Shown here in pieces: positions 1 to 5,815 of a stretch of 5,815 nucleotides of DNA. Each line of letters begins with the position of its first letter. Positions within the stretch are counted from its first letter, which is position 1. The translations under genes were made by a program, and so were the position numbers. Source of the DNA: an uncultured Lachnospiraceae bacterium (GTDB taxonomy: Bacteria; Bacillota_A; Clostridia; Lachnospirales; Lachnospiraceae); assembly GCA_900555005.1 (NCBI GenBank), contig USJM01000121.1, forward strand, positions 1-5,815, written 5' to 3'. The notes beneath the pieces were generated by a model. That model searched no databases. It worked only from the letters and a program-made list of their open reading frames with translations, and was not told the origin of the DNA.

Positions 1-706
1 AGCACATCGCCGGAACCGTATAAGTCTCCTTGCCGGTCAGCCCGAGCCCGATCATCGTCATACAGGTCGGGGCGCAGGCCGTCAGTCCGGCCGGGCCTCC
101 TCCGTACCAGTTGAAGCCCCATCGGTAATCCCACTGCATGATCAGCGGAACCCGGGCGGCGCCGGATTTTCCTGTATCCGTGAAGGTCTTCTTTTCTTCA
201 TCTGTATAGTGGAAGGCTGCCGGAGATTTGTAATCGTGCCCGTATTCATACAAAAAATGAATGACATTCGGGTTCCCCTCAGCATGGACGATGACATACG
301 GGTAGAACCGGCCGGCCATGTTGGTCTTGACCCACTCATATTCATCCCGCGTATTCTCCACCGTGAGCGTACTTTCGGAGCCGAGCATTGTCGGGCCGCC
401 GTTGTAGCCGGCACCGCCCAGGGAAGTGTCGCTGAGACTGCTTCCCTCCGCCTCGGTGTCCGTCCCCGCCCGACTGCCTGTGCTGTCATTGCCGGCTGCA
501 CCAGAGCTGCCATTGTCGGCACCGCCTGCATCTGCGTCTGCCCCAGCGCGGGAACCGGAAACGGTCTCGCTTCTGCCGGCGCCGATCAGCAGCTGGTCAG
601 AGGCCTGCACGGGTAAAGCCAGACACAGACCGGTACAGGCAGCAAGCAGGCAGACGCATCTGAGGGCGCTGCAGCGTTTGAATGTATATCCTGATCTCTG
701 TTTCAT
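1..706 (-). CDS. Secreted C39-family cysteine peptidase-like protein, N-terminal part (runs off left edge)
   Basis: The frame stays open from an ATG at 706-704 to the window edge, giving 235 residues with no stop, so the C-terminus is missing. A Shine-Dalgarno AGGAG (minus strand, 719-715) lies 8 bases before the ATG and fixes the start. Residues 1-35 look like a signal peptide: basic N-region, hydrophobic core about 17-31, and a signal peptidase I site after PVQA. A lipobox-like LAAC ending at Cys24 is an alternative, but the hydrophobic stretch before it is short. Residues about 42-100 are a low-complexity Gly/Ala/Ser/Asp linker. Residues about 101-180 resemble the stretch that precedes the catalytic domain in clostridial C39-like proteins (NPNVIHFLYEY). 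The domain starts near 186 with VPLIMQWDYRWG (Gln191, expected oxyanion-hole Gln) and ACAPTCMTM (Cys211, expected nucleophile). The usual Gly after that Cys is Ala. The catalytic His/Asp would lie outside the window. An exported peptidase or cell-wall-associated role is inferred; the substrate is unknown. Confidence 0.8.
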   Translation of the reverse strand, partial: MKQRSGYTFKRCSALRCVCLLAACTGLCLALPVQASDQLLIGAGRSETVSGSRAGADADAGGADNGSSGAAGNDSTGSRAGTDTEAEGSSLSDTSLGGAGYNGGPTMLGSESTLTVENTRDEYEWVKTNMAGRFYPYVIVHAEGNPNVIHFLYEYGHDYKSPAAFHYTDEEKKTFTDTGKSGAARVPLIMQWDYRWGFNWYGGGPAGLTACAPTCMTMIGLGLTGKETYTVPAMC

Positions 707-745
707 AGATGATTCTCCTGAACTGCTTTCTGCTTTCTTTCATCT

Positions 746-774
746 AGTTTACAGCCCGCCGGATTTCCTGGCAA
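746..774 (-). promoter_or_regulatory. Candidate SigA-type promoter for the C39-like gene
   Basis: On the minus strand a -35 box TTGCCA (774-769, 5 of 6 consensus matches) is followed by a 17-base spacer and a -10 box TAAACT (751-746, 4 of 6). Transcription would start near 739, giving a leader of about 33 bases that contains the ribosome binding site. Spacing and position are right but the -10 box is mediocre, so this is a prediction. Confidence 0.42.
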
Positions 775-794
775 GCAGCCGCCTGTGCATCGCC

Positions 795-839
795 CGTCTG
801 CCCGAACCGGACGACAGTGGGCGTCCCCGCAGGCAGACG
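795..839. repeat. Inverted repeat with nested stem in the divergent intergenic region
   Basis: CGTCTGCC at 795-802 is perfectly complementary to GGCAGACG at 832-839. Inside it, GGACG at 809-813 can pair with CGTCC at 822-826 around an 8-base loop. No T-run follows on either strand, so it is not an intrinsic terminator. It lies upstream of both divergent promoters, so it could be a regulator-binding site or a cruciform. In GC-rich sequence an 8-bp arm can also arise by chance. Confidence 0.3.
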
Positions 840-943
840 CCGTTACCGGTTTTCCTGACAGCTGGAGGATGCATTCGCTGTCATGCGGACGATTTCGCTG
901 CTGGGTTGAGGTCTTTCTGGCAGCAGGATCGTCGAATTTCCAG

Positions 944-972
944 TTTACAAATGAAGAACCGGTGATTATGAT
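944..972 (+). promoter_or_regulatory. Predicted SigA-type promoter for the aspartate aminotransferase gene
   Basis: A -35 box TTTACA (944-949, 5 of 6) and a -10 box TATGAT (967-972, 5 of 6) are separated by exactly 17 bases. Transcription would start near 979-980, leaving an untranslated leader of about 105 bases. The surrounding sequence is locally AT-rich compared with the rest of the intergenic region. The -35 octamer context GTTTACAA is identical to that of the promoter ahead of gltB. Confidence 0.6.
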
Positions 973-1014
973 AATTCGCAAGGGCTGCTGGATATGGCAT
1001 GTCGGGCAGATCAC

Positions 1015-1030
1015 TGCGGGAAAGCCCGCA
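1015..1030 (+). other. Small GC-rich hairpin in the aminotransferase leader
   Basis: TGCGGG (1015-1020) pairs perfectly with CCCGCA (1025-1030) around an AAAG tetraloop. It lies in the predicted 5' leader, about 55 bases before the start codon. No U-tract follows, so it is not a terminator. Its role, if any, is unknown; it may stabilise the leader. Confidence 0.4.
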
Positions 1031-1084
1031 CGGCGGCTGCAGCACCTGGAATGAACCGCAGGCACAGAAGATTGGAGAGACGCG

Positions 1085-2416
1085 ATGAGTGAAGGCAGGA
1101 AACCGTATTCTGAGATGAGCAACGAGGAACTGGAGACACTGGAAAGAAAACTCAAGGCTGAGTACAAAAAGATCCAGGGGCTGGGGCTCGAGCTGAATAT
1201 GTCAAGAGGAAAGCCCTGTGTGGAACAGCTTGACCTGTCCATGGGCATGATGGATGTACTCAGTTCCGACAGCGATCTGCGCTGCGAGGATGGGACAGAC
1301 TGCCGCAACTATGGCGTCCTGACTGGCATCCCGGAGGCAATGGAGCTGATGGGCGATATGATGGAAGTCCCGTACGATCATCTGATCATCTATGGGAATT
1401 CGTCCCTGAATGTCATGTATGATCAGATTTCACGCTCCTATTCTCACGGCGTGATGGGCAATACCCCCTGGTGCAAGCTGGACAAGGTCAAGTTCCTCTG
1501 CGTGGTGCCAGGGTATGACAGACATTTCCGCATCACAGAGTACTTTGGAATCGAGAACGTCTGTGTGCCGATGCTGGAGACCGGACCGGACATGGATATG
1601 GTTGAGGAGCTGGTTTCCTCCGACGAGTCCATCAAGGGAATCTGGTGTGTTCCGAAGTATTCCAACCCGACCGGAAATTCCTACTCCGACGAGACAGTCC
1701 GCCGCTTTGCGCGCCTGAAGCCTGCGGCGAAGGACTTCCGTATCTACTGGGATAATGCCTACACCATCCATCATCTGTATGACCACGACCAGGATCACCT
1801 GATCGAGATCCTTGCCGAGTGCAAGCGGGCAGGCAATCCGGATCTGGTTTACAAGTTCGCGTCGACCTCCAAGGTCTGCTTCCCGGGTTCGGGCATTGCG
1901 GCGATGGCAACCTCCCTCAACAATCTGGAGGATGTCAAGCAGCAGCTCAGGGTGCAGACGATCGGACACGACAAGGTCAATCAGCTGCGTCATGTCCGGT
2001 TCTTCAAGGATATCCACGGGATGGTCGAGCACATGAGAAAGCATGCCGACATCCTGCGTCCGAAGTTTGAGATGGTCGAGAAGATCTGCGAGGAAGAGCT
2101 CGGCGGACTGGGGATCGCAAAGTGGACGAAACCGAAGGGCGGCTATTTCATCTCCTTTGATACGATGGATGGCTGCGCGAAGGAGGTTGTCCGGAAGTGC
2201 GCAAAGGCAGGTGTTGTTCTGACACCGGCCGGGGCGACCTATCCGGGCGGCGTCGATCCGCATGACGCCAACATCCGGATCGCGCCGTCCTTCCCGCCGC
2301 TCAATGACCTGAAGACGGCAACCGAGCTGCTCTGCCTGGCAACAAAGTATGCCGCGTGCACGAAGATTCTGGAACAGAGAAGAGCCGAGGCACCGGCACC
2401 GGTTGCGGCACAGTAA
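1085..2416 (+). CDS. PLP-dependent aspartate aminotransferase (subgroup Ic type)
   Basis: Complete 443-residue cytosolic enzyme of the fold-type I aminotransferases, matching the family of Corynebacterium AspT (Pfam Asp_aminotransf, PF12897). It is expected to interconvert aspartate plus 2-oxoglutarate with oxaloacetate plus glutamate. Visible landmarks are the family signature MSRGKP (39-44), NYGVLTGIPE (75-84), the phosphate-binding GNSS (104-107), Tyr144 in PGYDRHF, SNPTG with Asn194, WDNAYTIHH with Asp223 contacting the pyridine nitrogen and Tyr226, ASTSK with the Schiff-base Lys263, KPKGGYF (349-355), and Arg398 in IRIAPSFPP for the substrate carboxylate. No key residue is missing. GGAGA at 1074-1078, 6 bases before the ATG, supports the start. 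The last nine residues form an Ala/Pro-rich tail that is probably dispensable. It has its own predicted promoter and lies 165 bases before gltB on the same strand. Substrate specificity is inferred from family; other amino donors are possible. Confidence 0.93.
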   Translation: MSEGRKPYSEMSNEELETLERKLKAEYKKIQGLGLELNMSRGKPCVEQLDLSMGMMDVLSSDSDLRCEDGTDCRNYGVLTGIPEAMELMGDMMEVPYDHLIIYGNSSLNVMYDQISRSYSHGVMGNTPWCKLDKVKFLCVVPGYDRHFRITEYFGIENVCVPMLETGPDMDMVEELVSSDESIKGIWCVPKYSNPTGNSYSDETVRRFARLKPAAKDFRIYWDNAYTIHHLYDHDQDHLIEILAECKRAGNPDLVYKFASTSKVCFPGSGIAAMATSLNNLEDVKQQLRVQTIGHDKVNQLRHVRFFKDIHGMVEHMRKHADILRPKFEMVEKICEEELGGLGIAKWTKPKGGYFISFDTMDGCAKEVVRKCAKAGVVLTPAGATYPGGVDPHDANIRIAPSFPPLNDLKTATELLCLATKYAACTKILEQRRAEAPAPVAAQ

Positions 2417-2448
2417 GCCCTGTCCTTCTATAAATTCTTCGGAAATGG

Positions 2449-2477
2449 TTTACAATCAAAAATAATTGGTGTATAGT
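2449..2477 (+). promoter_or_regulatory. Predicted SigA-type promoter between the aminotransferase gene and gltB
   Basis: TTTACA (2449-2454, 5 of 6) and TATAGT (2472-2477, 5 of 6) are exactly 17 bases apart, in an AT-rich spacer. The predicted start is near 2484. This is only about 5 bases before the stem of an intrinsic terminator, so initiation here would run directly into that hairpin. It is the best promoter candidate for gltB in the gap. Confidence 0.58.
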
Positions 2478-2481
2478 ACGG

Positions 2482-2529
2482 AAAAGGTCGCAAAGAAGCG
2501 CTCATCAATGGCTTCTTTGCGCCTTTTTT
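2482..2529 (+). terminator. Strong intrinsic terminator, possibly an attenuator for gltB
   Basis: CGCAAAGAAGC (2489-2499) pairs perfectly with GCTTCTTTGCG (2511-2521), an 11-bp stem with an 11-base loop. It is followed by CC and six T (2524-2529). AAAAGG at 2482-2487 can extend the stem by pairing with CCTTTT at 2522-2527 across a one-base bulge. It lies 73 bases past the aminotransferase stop and would end that transcript. Because a promoter sits just upstream, it may also act as a leader terminator controlling gltB. Confidence 0.85.
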
Positions 2530-2544
2530 GTTGTAAATATCCCA

Positions 2545-2561
2545 TGTGGGGCATACCCGCA
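2545..2561 (+). other. Hairpin in the gltB leader
   Basis: TGTGGG (2545-2550) can pair with CCCGCA (2556-2561) around a GCATA loop, including one G-U pair. It lies between the terminator and the ribosome binding site, 20 bases before the start codon. It resembles the hairpin in the aminotransferase leader (both end in CCCGCA). An alternative 4-bp CCCA/TGGG fold uses overlapping bases. Function is unknown. Confidence 0.3.
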
Positions 2562-2569
2562 TCATCACA

Positions 2570-2575
2570 GGGAGG
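2570..2575 (+). promoter_or_regulatory. Ribosome binding site that fixes the gltB start
   Basis: GGGAGG lies 6 bases before the ATG at 2582. An in-frame ATG at 2546 would add 12 residues but has no purine-rich site before it and lies inside the leader hairpin. The 2582 start also gives a 22-residue propeptide before the catalytic Cys, which suits Gram-positive GltB proteins. Confidence 0.85.
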
Positions 2576-2581
2576 ATCTGC

Positions 2582-5500
2582 ATGTTTGACGTAAGGAAAG
2601 ACCTGCCGCAGTCGCCGCTGTACGACACAAGCTTTGAGCATGATGCCTGCGGAATCGGCTGCTGTGTAAACATCAAGGGGAAAAAGAGCCATGAGACCGT
2701 GAATCATGCTCTGACAATTGTCGAGCACCTGGAGCACCGCGCCGGGAAGGACGCGGAGGGGAAGACAGGAGACGGTGTCGGTATTCTGACCCAGATTCCG
2801 CACAAGTTCTTCAGGAAAGTCTGCTCGGAACTCGGGATCAGTATCGGCGGAGAGAGAGAGTACGGCGTCGGCATGTTCTTCTTCCCGCAGAATGAGTTTG
2901 CGGAAAACCGTGCGAAGAAGATGTTCGAGACCATCGCACAGAAAGAAGGCCTGAAGTTCCTGGGCTGGAGAAAGGTCGATATTTGTCCGCAGGTGCTGGG
3001 GCACAAGGCCCTTTCCTGCATGCCGGATATCTGGCAGGCGTTCATCGAGAAGCCGAAGAACGTCGCAAAGGGGCTGGATTTTGACCGCCGCCTTTATGTC
3101 GTCAGACGGCTGTTCGAGCAGAGCTCGGAGACAACCTATGTTCTTTCATTGTCTTCCAGAACCATTGTCTACAAGGGCATGTTCCTGGTCGGACAGCTGC
3201 GCACGTTCTTCAAGGATCTGCAGGATGAGGACTTTGAGTCCGCAATCACGATCGTGCATTCCAGATTCTCGACGAACACCAACCCGTCCTGGGAGAGGGC
3301 GCATCCGTACCGCTTCATTGTCCACAACGGAGAGATCAACACCATCAAGGGAAATGCGGACAAGATGCAGGCACGCGAGGAGAATATGTCGTCTCCGTAT
3401 CTCGAAGACCAGATGGCGAAGGTCCTGCCGGTGATCAAGGAGGGAGGCTCAGACTCCGCGATGCTGGACAATACGCTGGAATTTCTGGTCATGAGCGGAA
3501 TGCCGCTTCCACTGGCTGTCATGATCACGATCCCGGAGCCCTGGGACAACAACAGCGCGATGAGCCAGAGACGGAAGGACTTCTATCAGTATTACGCGAC
3601 AATGATGGAGCCGTGGGATGGCCCGGCATCCATAATATTTACAGATGGCGATATGATGGGCGCTGTCCTCGACCGGAATGGTCTGCGTCCGTCCCGCTAT
3701 CTGATTACGGACGACGATACATTGATTCTCTCCTCGGAGGTCGGTGTACTGCCGATTCCGCCGGAAAAGATTGTGGTCAAGGAACGTCTTCATCCGGGCA
3801 AGATGCTGCTGGTAGATACCATAGAAGGACGTGTGATCGACGATGACGAGCTGAAAAAGCACTACGCCGGCGCTCAGCCGTACGGCGAGTGGATCGATTC
3901 CCATATGGTCAGCCTGAAGGATCTGAGGATTCCGAATCAGAGAGTGCCGCGGTACGGAGAGGACATGCTGCAGAAGATGCAGAAGGCCTTCGGTTATACC
4001 TACGAGGAGGTTAAGACCTCCATCCTGCCGATGGCCCTGACCGGGAATGAGCCGATCGACGCAATGGGCGTCGATACACCGCTTCCGGTGCTGGCCAAGA
4101 CGTATCATCCGCTGTTTGACTACTTCAAGCAGCTCTTCGCGCAGGTCACCAATCCGCCGATTGATGCGATCCGTGAGAAGATCGTCACATCGACAACTGT
4201 CTATCTGGGCAAGTCCGGAAACCTCCTCGAGGAAAAGCCGGAGAACTGCGAGATGCTGAAGGTGGACAATCCGATTCTGACGGACACTGATCTGATGAAG
4301 ATCCGGAACATGAAGCGCCCGGGCTTCAAGGTCGAAGTGATCCCGATGATTTACTACAAGAACACCAGTCTTGAGAAGGCGATCGAACGCATGTATATCG
4401 ACGTCGACCGCGCATTCAAGGAGAACGCCAACATCCTGATCCTCTCCGACCGCGGTGTTGACGAGACGCATGTCGCGATTCCGTCGCTTCTGGCCGTGGC
4501 TGCGGTCAACCATCACCTGGTTGTGACAAAGAAGCGGACCAGCGTGTCCCTCGTTCTGGAGAGCGCGGAGCCCAGGGAGGTGCATCACTTTGCGGCCCTT
4601 CTCGGCTTCGGCGCAACGGCAGTCAATCCGTATCTGGCGCAGGAGACCGTCTGGGAGCTGGTTGAGAACCACATGCTCGACAAGGATCCGTACGCGGCGG
4701 TCGATGACTATGACCGCGCTGTTCGGGACGGCATCGTTAAGATTGCCTCGAAGATGGGAATCAGCACGATCCAGTCCTATTCCGGATCGAAGATCTTCGA
4801 AGCGATCGGGATCGACAAGAATGTCATCGACACGTATTTTCCGGGCGTCGTCTGCAGAGTCGGCGGGATTACGCTGAAGGATATCGAGAAGTCTGTCGAT
4901 GATCTGCACTCCGCGGTTTTCGACCCGCTTGAGGTTGAGACAGACGAGACGCTGAACTCCCCCGGACATCACCAGATGCGCTCCGGAGGAGACGACCATC
5001 TCTACAATCCGGCGACGATCCATGCGCTGCAGATGGCGACGAGAAACGGCGATTACAAGATGTTCAAGACCTACTCAGATCTGGTTGAGGACGAGGACTC
5101 CGTCAAGACGCTGAGAGGGCTGATGGACTTCAACTATGCAAAGAAGCCGGTTCCGATCGAGGAGGTCGAGCCGGCATCGGAGATCGTGAAGCGCTTCAAG
5201 ACAGGAGCGATGTCCTTCGGGGCCATTTCCGAGGAGGCCCATGAGACCATGGCCATCGCGATGAACCACCTGCATGGCAAGTCGAACACCGGCGAGGGCG
5301 GAGAGGATTCCTCCCGGTTCCATGTCGGAAAGGATGGTATCGATCGAAACTCCGCGATCAAACAGGTCGCATCCGGACGCTTCGGCGTGACGAGCGAGTA
5401 TCTGATGAGCGCAAAGGAGATTCAGATCAAGATGGCACAGGGAGCCAAGCCGGGCGAGGGCGGCCATCTTCCGGGAGCGAAGGTCTATCCGTGGGTCGCG

Positions 5501-5815
5501 AAGGTTCGCCACTCGACACCGGGGGTGTCTCTGATTTCCCCGCCGCCGCACCATGACATCTACTCGATTGAGGACCTGGCGCAGCTGATCTATGACCTGA
5601 AGAATGCCAACCGGGCAGCCGACATCAACGTGAAACTGGTCTCTGAGGCGGGTGTCGGCACCGTTGCGGCGGGTGTTGCAAAGGCAGGTGCGCAGGTCAT
5701 CCTCATATCCGGGTATGAGGGGGCTCCGGAGCAGCTCCGAGAAGCTCGATCCACAATGCAGGTCTGCCGTGGGAACTGGGACTTGCGGAGACGCACCAGA
5801 CACTGATTCAGAACG
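2582..5815 (+). CDS. gltB: Glutamate synthase large subunit, 3' partial, with an apparent frameshift near 5720
   Basis: The enzyme makes two glutamates from glutamine and 2-oxoglutarate, using electrons from a partner subunit or ferredoxin, in the cytosol. Residues 1-22 form a propeptide removed to expose Cys23 (DACGIG), the N-terminal nucleophile of the glutaminase domain (about 23-420). Supporting residues are HSRFSTNT with Arg228, HNGEINT with Asn249 and Gly250 (oxyanion hole), GGSDS with Asp291, and DRNGLRP (364-370). The central domain spans about 470-760, with [18 protein letters not shown] near 484-501. The FMN domain begins near 800, with GAMSFGAIS around Met877, SNTGEGGED (901-909), [10 protein letters not shown] (956-965), and [17 protein letters not shown] before ISGYEG. 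The frame then breaks. As read it ends in unrelated residues at a stop at 5804-5806, whereas the -1 frame from 5728 continues with family sequence ([16 protein letters not shown], then [11 protein letters not shown]) to the window edge. The rest of the FMN domain, the 3Fe-4S cysteines and the C-terminal GXGXG beta-helix domain lie beyond. No gltD is visible. Confidence 0.93.
5719..5723 (+). other. Frameshift site in gltB: run of five G, one G short of the expected frame
   Basis: Codons GAG GGG GCT are read here. Adding one G gives GAG GGG GGC TCC GGA, translating to the conserved E-G-G-S-G followed by AAPRSS. The in-frame product would instead lose family similarity after residue 1047 and stop at 5804-5806. 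A base-call or assembly error in the homopolymer is the simplest explanation. A true mutation or -1 slippage are the alternatives. Confidence 0.85.

Larger units (their letters stand above)
707..1084. other. Divergent intergenic region, no gene seen
   Basis: This 378-base region separates the minus-strand C39-like gene from the plus-strand aminotransferase gene. Open frames crossing it have no convincing ribosome binding site, start or recognisable protein. It holds a candidate promoter for each flanking gene, the 795-839 inverted repeat, and a leader hairpin at 1015-1030. I looked for T-box and common riboswitch signatures and saw none. Confidence 0.6.

Noticed and set aside
209..965. Two overlapping plus-strand open frames (209-616 and 426-965)
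   Set aside because: They are opposite the C39-like gene, which has a ribosome binding site, signal peptide and domain motifs. Their products are Ala/Pro/Arg-rich with no recognisable features.
968..1054. Possible 28-residue leader peptide ahead of the aminotransferase gene
   Set aside because: Its ATG lies inside the predicted -10 box, so the promoter would not transcribe it. There is no ribosome binding site and no run of regulatory codons.
1430..2263. Open frame of 277 codons on the minus strand, antisense to the aminotransferase gene
   Set aside because: It is the codon-bias shadow of the complete aminotransferase, with no recognisable domain and no context supporting a gene.
2546..2581. 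Upstream in-frame ATG as an alternative gltB start
   Set aside because: It has no Shine-Dalgarno sequence and sits in the leader hairpin. The ATG at 2582 has GGGAGG at ideal spacing and gives a normal propeptide length.
2417..2581. T-box, ANTAR dual-hairpin or other known riboswitch ahead of gltB
   Set aside because: There is no T-box consensus and no pair of six-base-loop hairpins. The predicted start leaves only a few bases before the terminator, too little for an aptamer.
3449..5023. Open frame of 524 codons on the minus strand, antisense to gltB
   Set aside because: It lies entirely inside a gene with clear family identity on the other strand, has no recognisable protein features, and is explained by the codon bias of gltB.
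5719..5723. Classical programmed -1 frameshift signal
   Set aside because: A -1 shift would restore the frame, but there is no canonical X-XXY-YYZ slippery heptamer. GltB is not known to use recoding, and a homopolymer error is simpler.

Overview
The window looks like chromosomal DNA from a moderately GC-rich, low-branching Gram-positive bacterium of the Firmicutes, most likely a Clostridia- or Erysipelotrichia-type anaerobe. The evidence is the protein style (a subgroup-Ic aspartate aminotransferase and a short-propeptide GltB with a DACGIG start), strong purine-rich ribosome binding sites, SigA-type promoters, and a secreted C39-like peptidase with a low-complexity linker. I cannot name the genus from this sequence.

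Layout. Bases 1-706 (minus strand) hold the first 235 codons of a secreted protein that runs off the left edge. It has a signal peptide, a Gly/Ala/Ser/Asp-rich linker, and the start of a C39-type cysteine peptidase domain. Bases 707-1084 are a divergent intergenic region with one candidate promoter facing each way, an inverted repeat and a leader hairpin. Bases 1085-2416 (plus) encode a complete PLP-dependent aspartate-type aminotransferase. Bases 2417-2581 hold a good promoter that fires almost directly into an intrinsic terminator, followed by a small hairpin and a strong ribosome binding site. From 2582 to the right edge (plus) lies the N-terminal two thirds of the large subunit of glutamate synthase (GltB). 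The glutaminase and central domains are complete and the FMN domain is partial.

Function. Glutamate synthase makes glutamate from glutamine and 2-oxoglutarate. The aminotransferase can pass that amino group to oxaloacetate to make aspartate. The two plus-strand genes are therefore a coherent nitrogen-assimilation neighbourhood, although the promoter and terminator between them suggest separate control. The peptidase-like gene is divergent and probably unrelated.

Most notable points: (1) gltB carries an apparent single-base loss in a G run at 5719-5723. The conserved family sequence continues perfectly in the -1 frame to the end of the window. (2) The promoter upstream of gltB sits only a few bases before a strong terminator, a layout suggesting attenuation or a very short terminated RNA. 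I saw no convincing previously undescribed system, no mobile element, CRISPR array, tRNA or rRNA.
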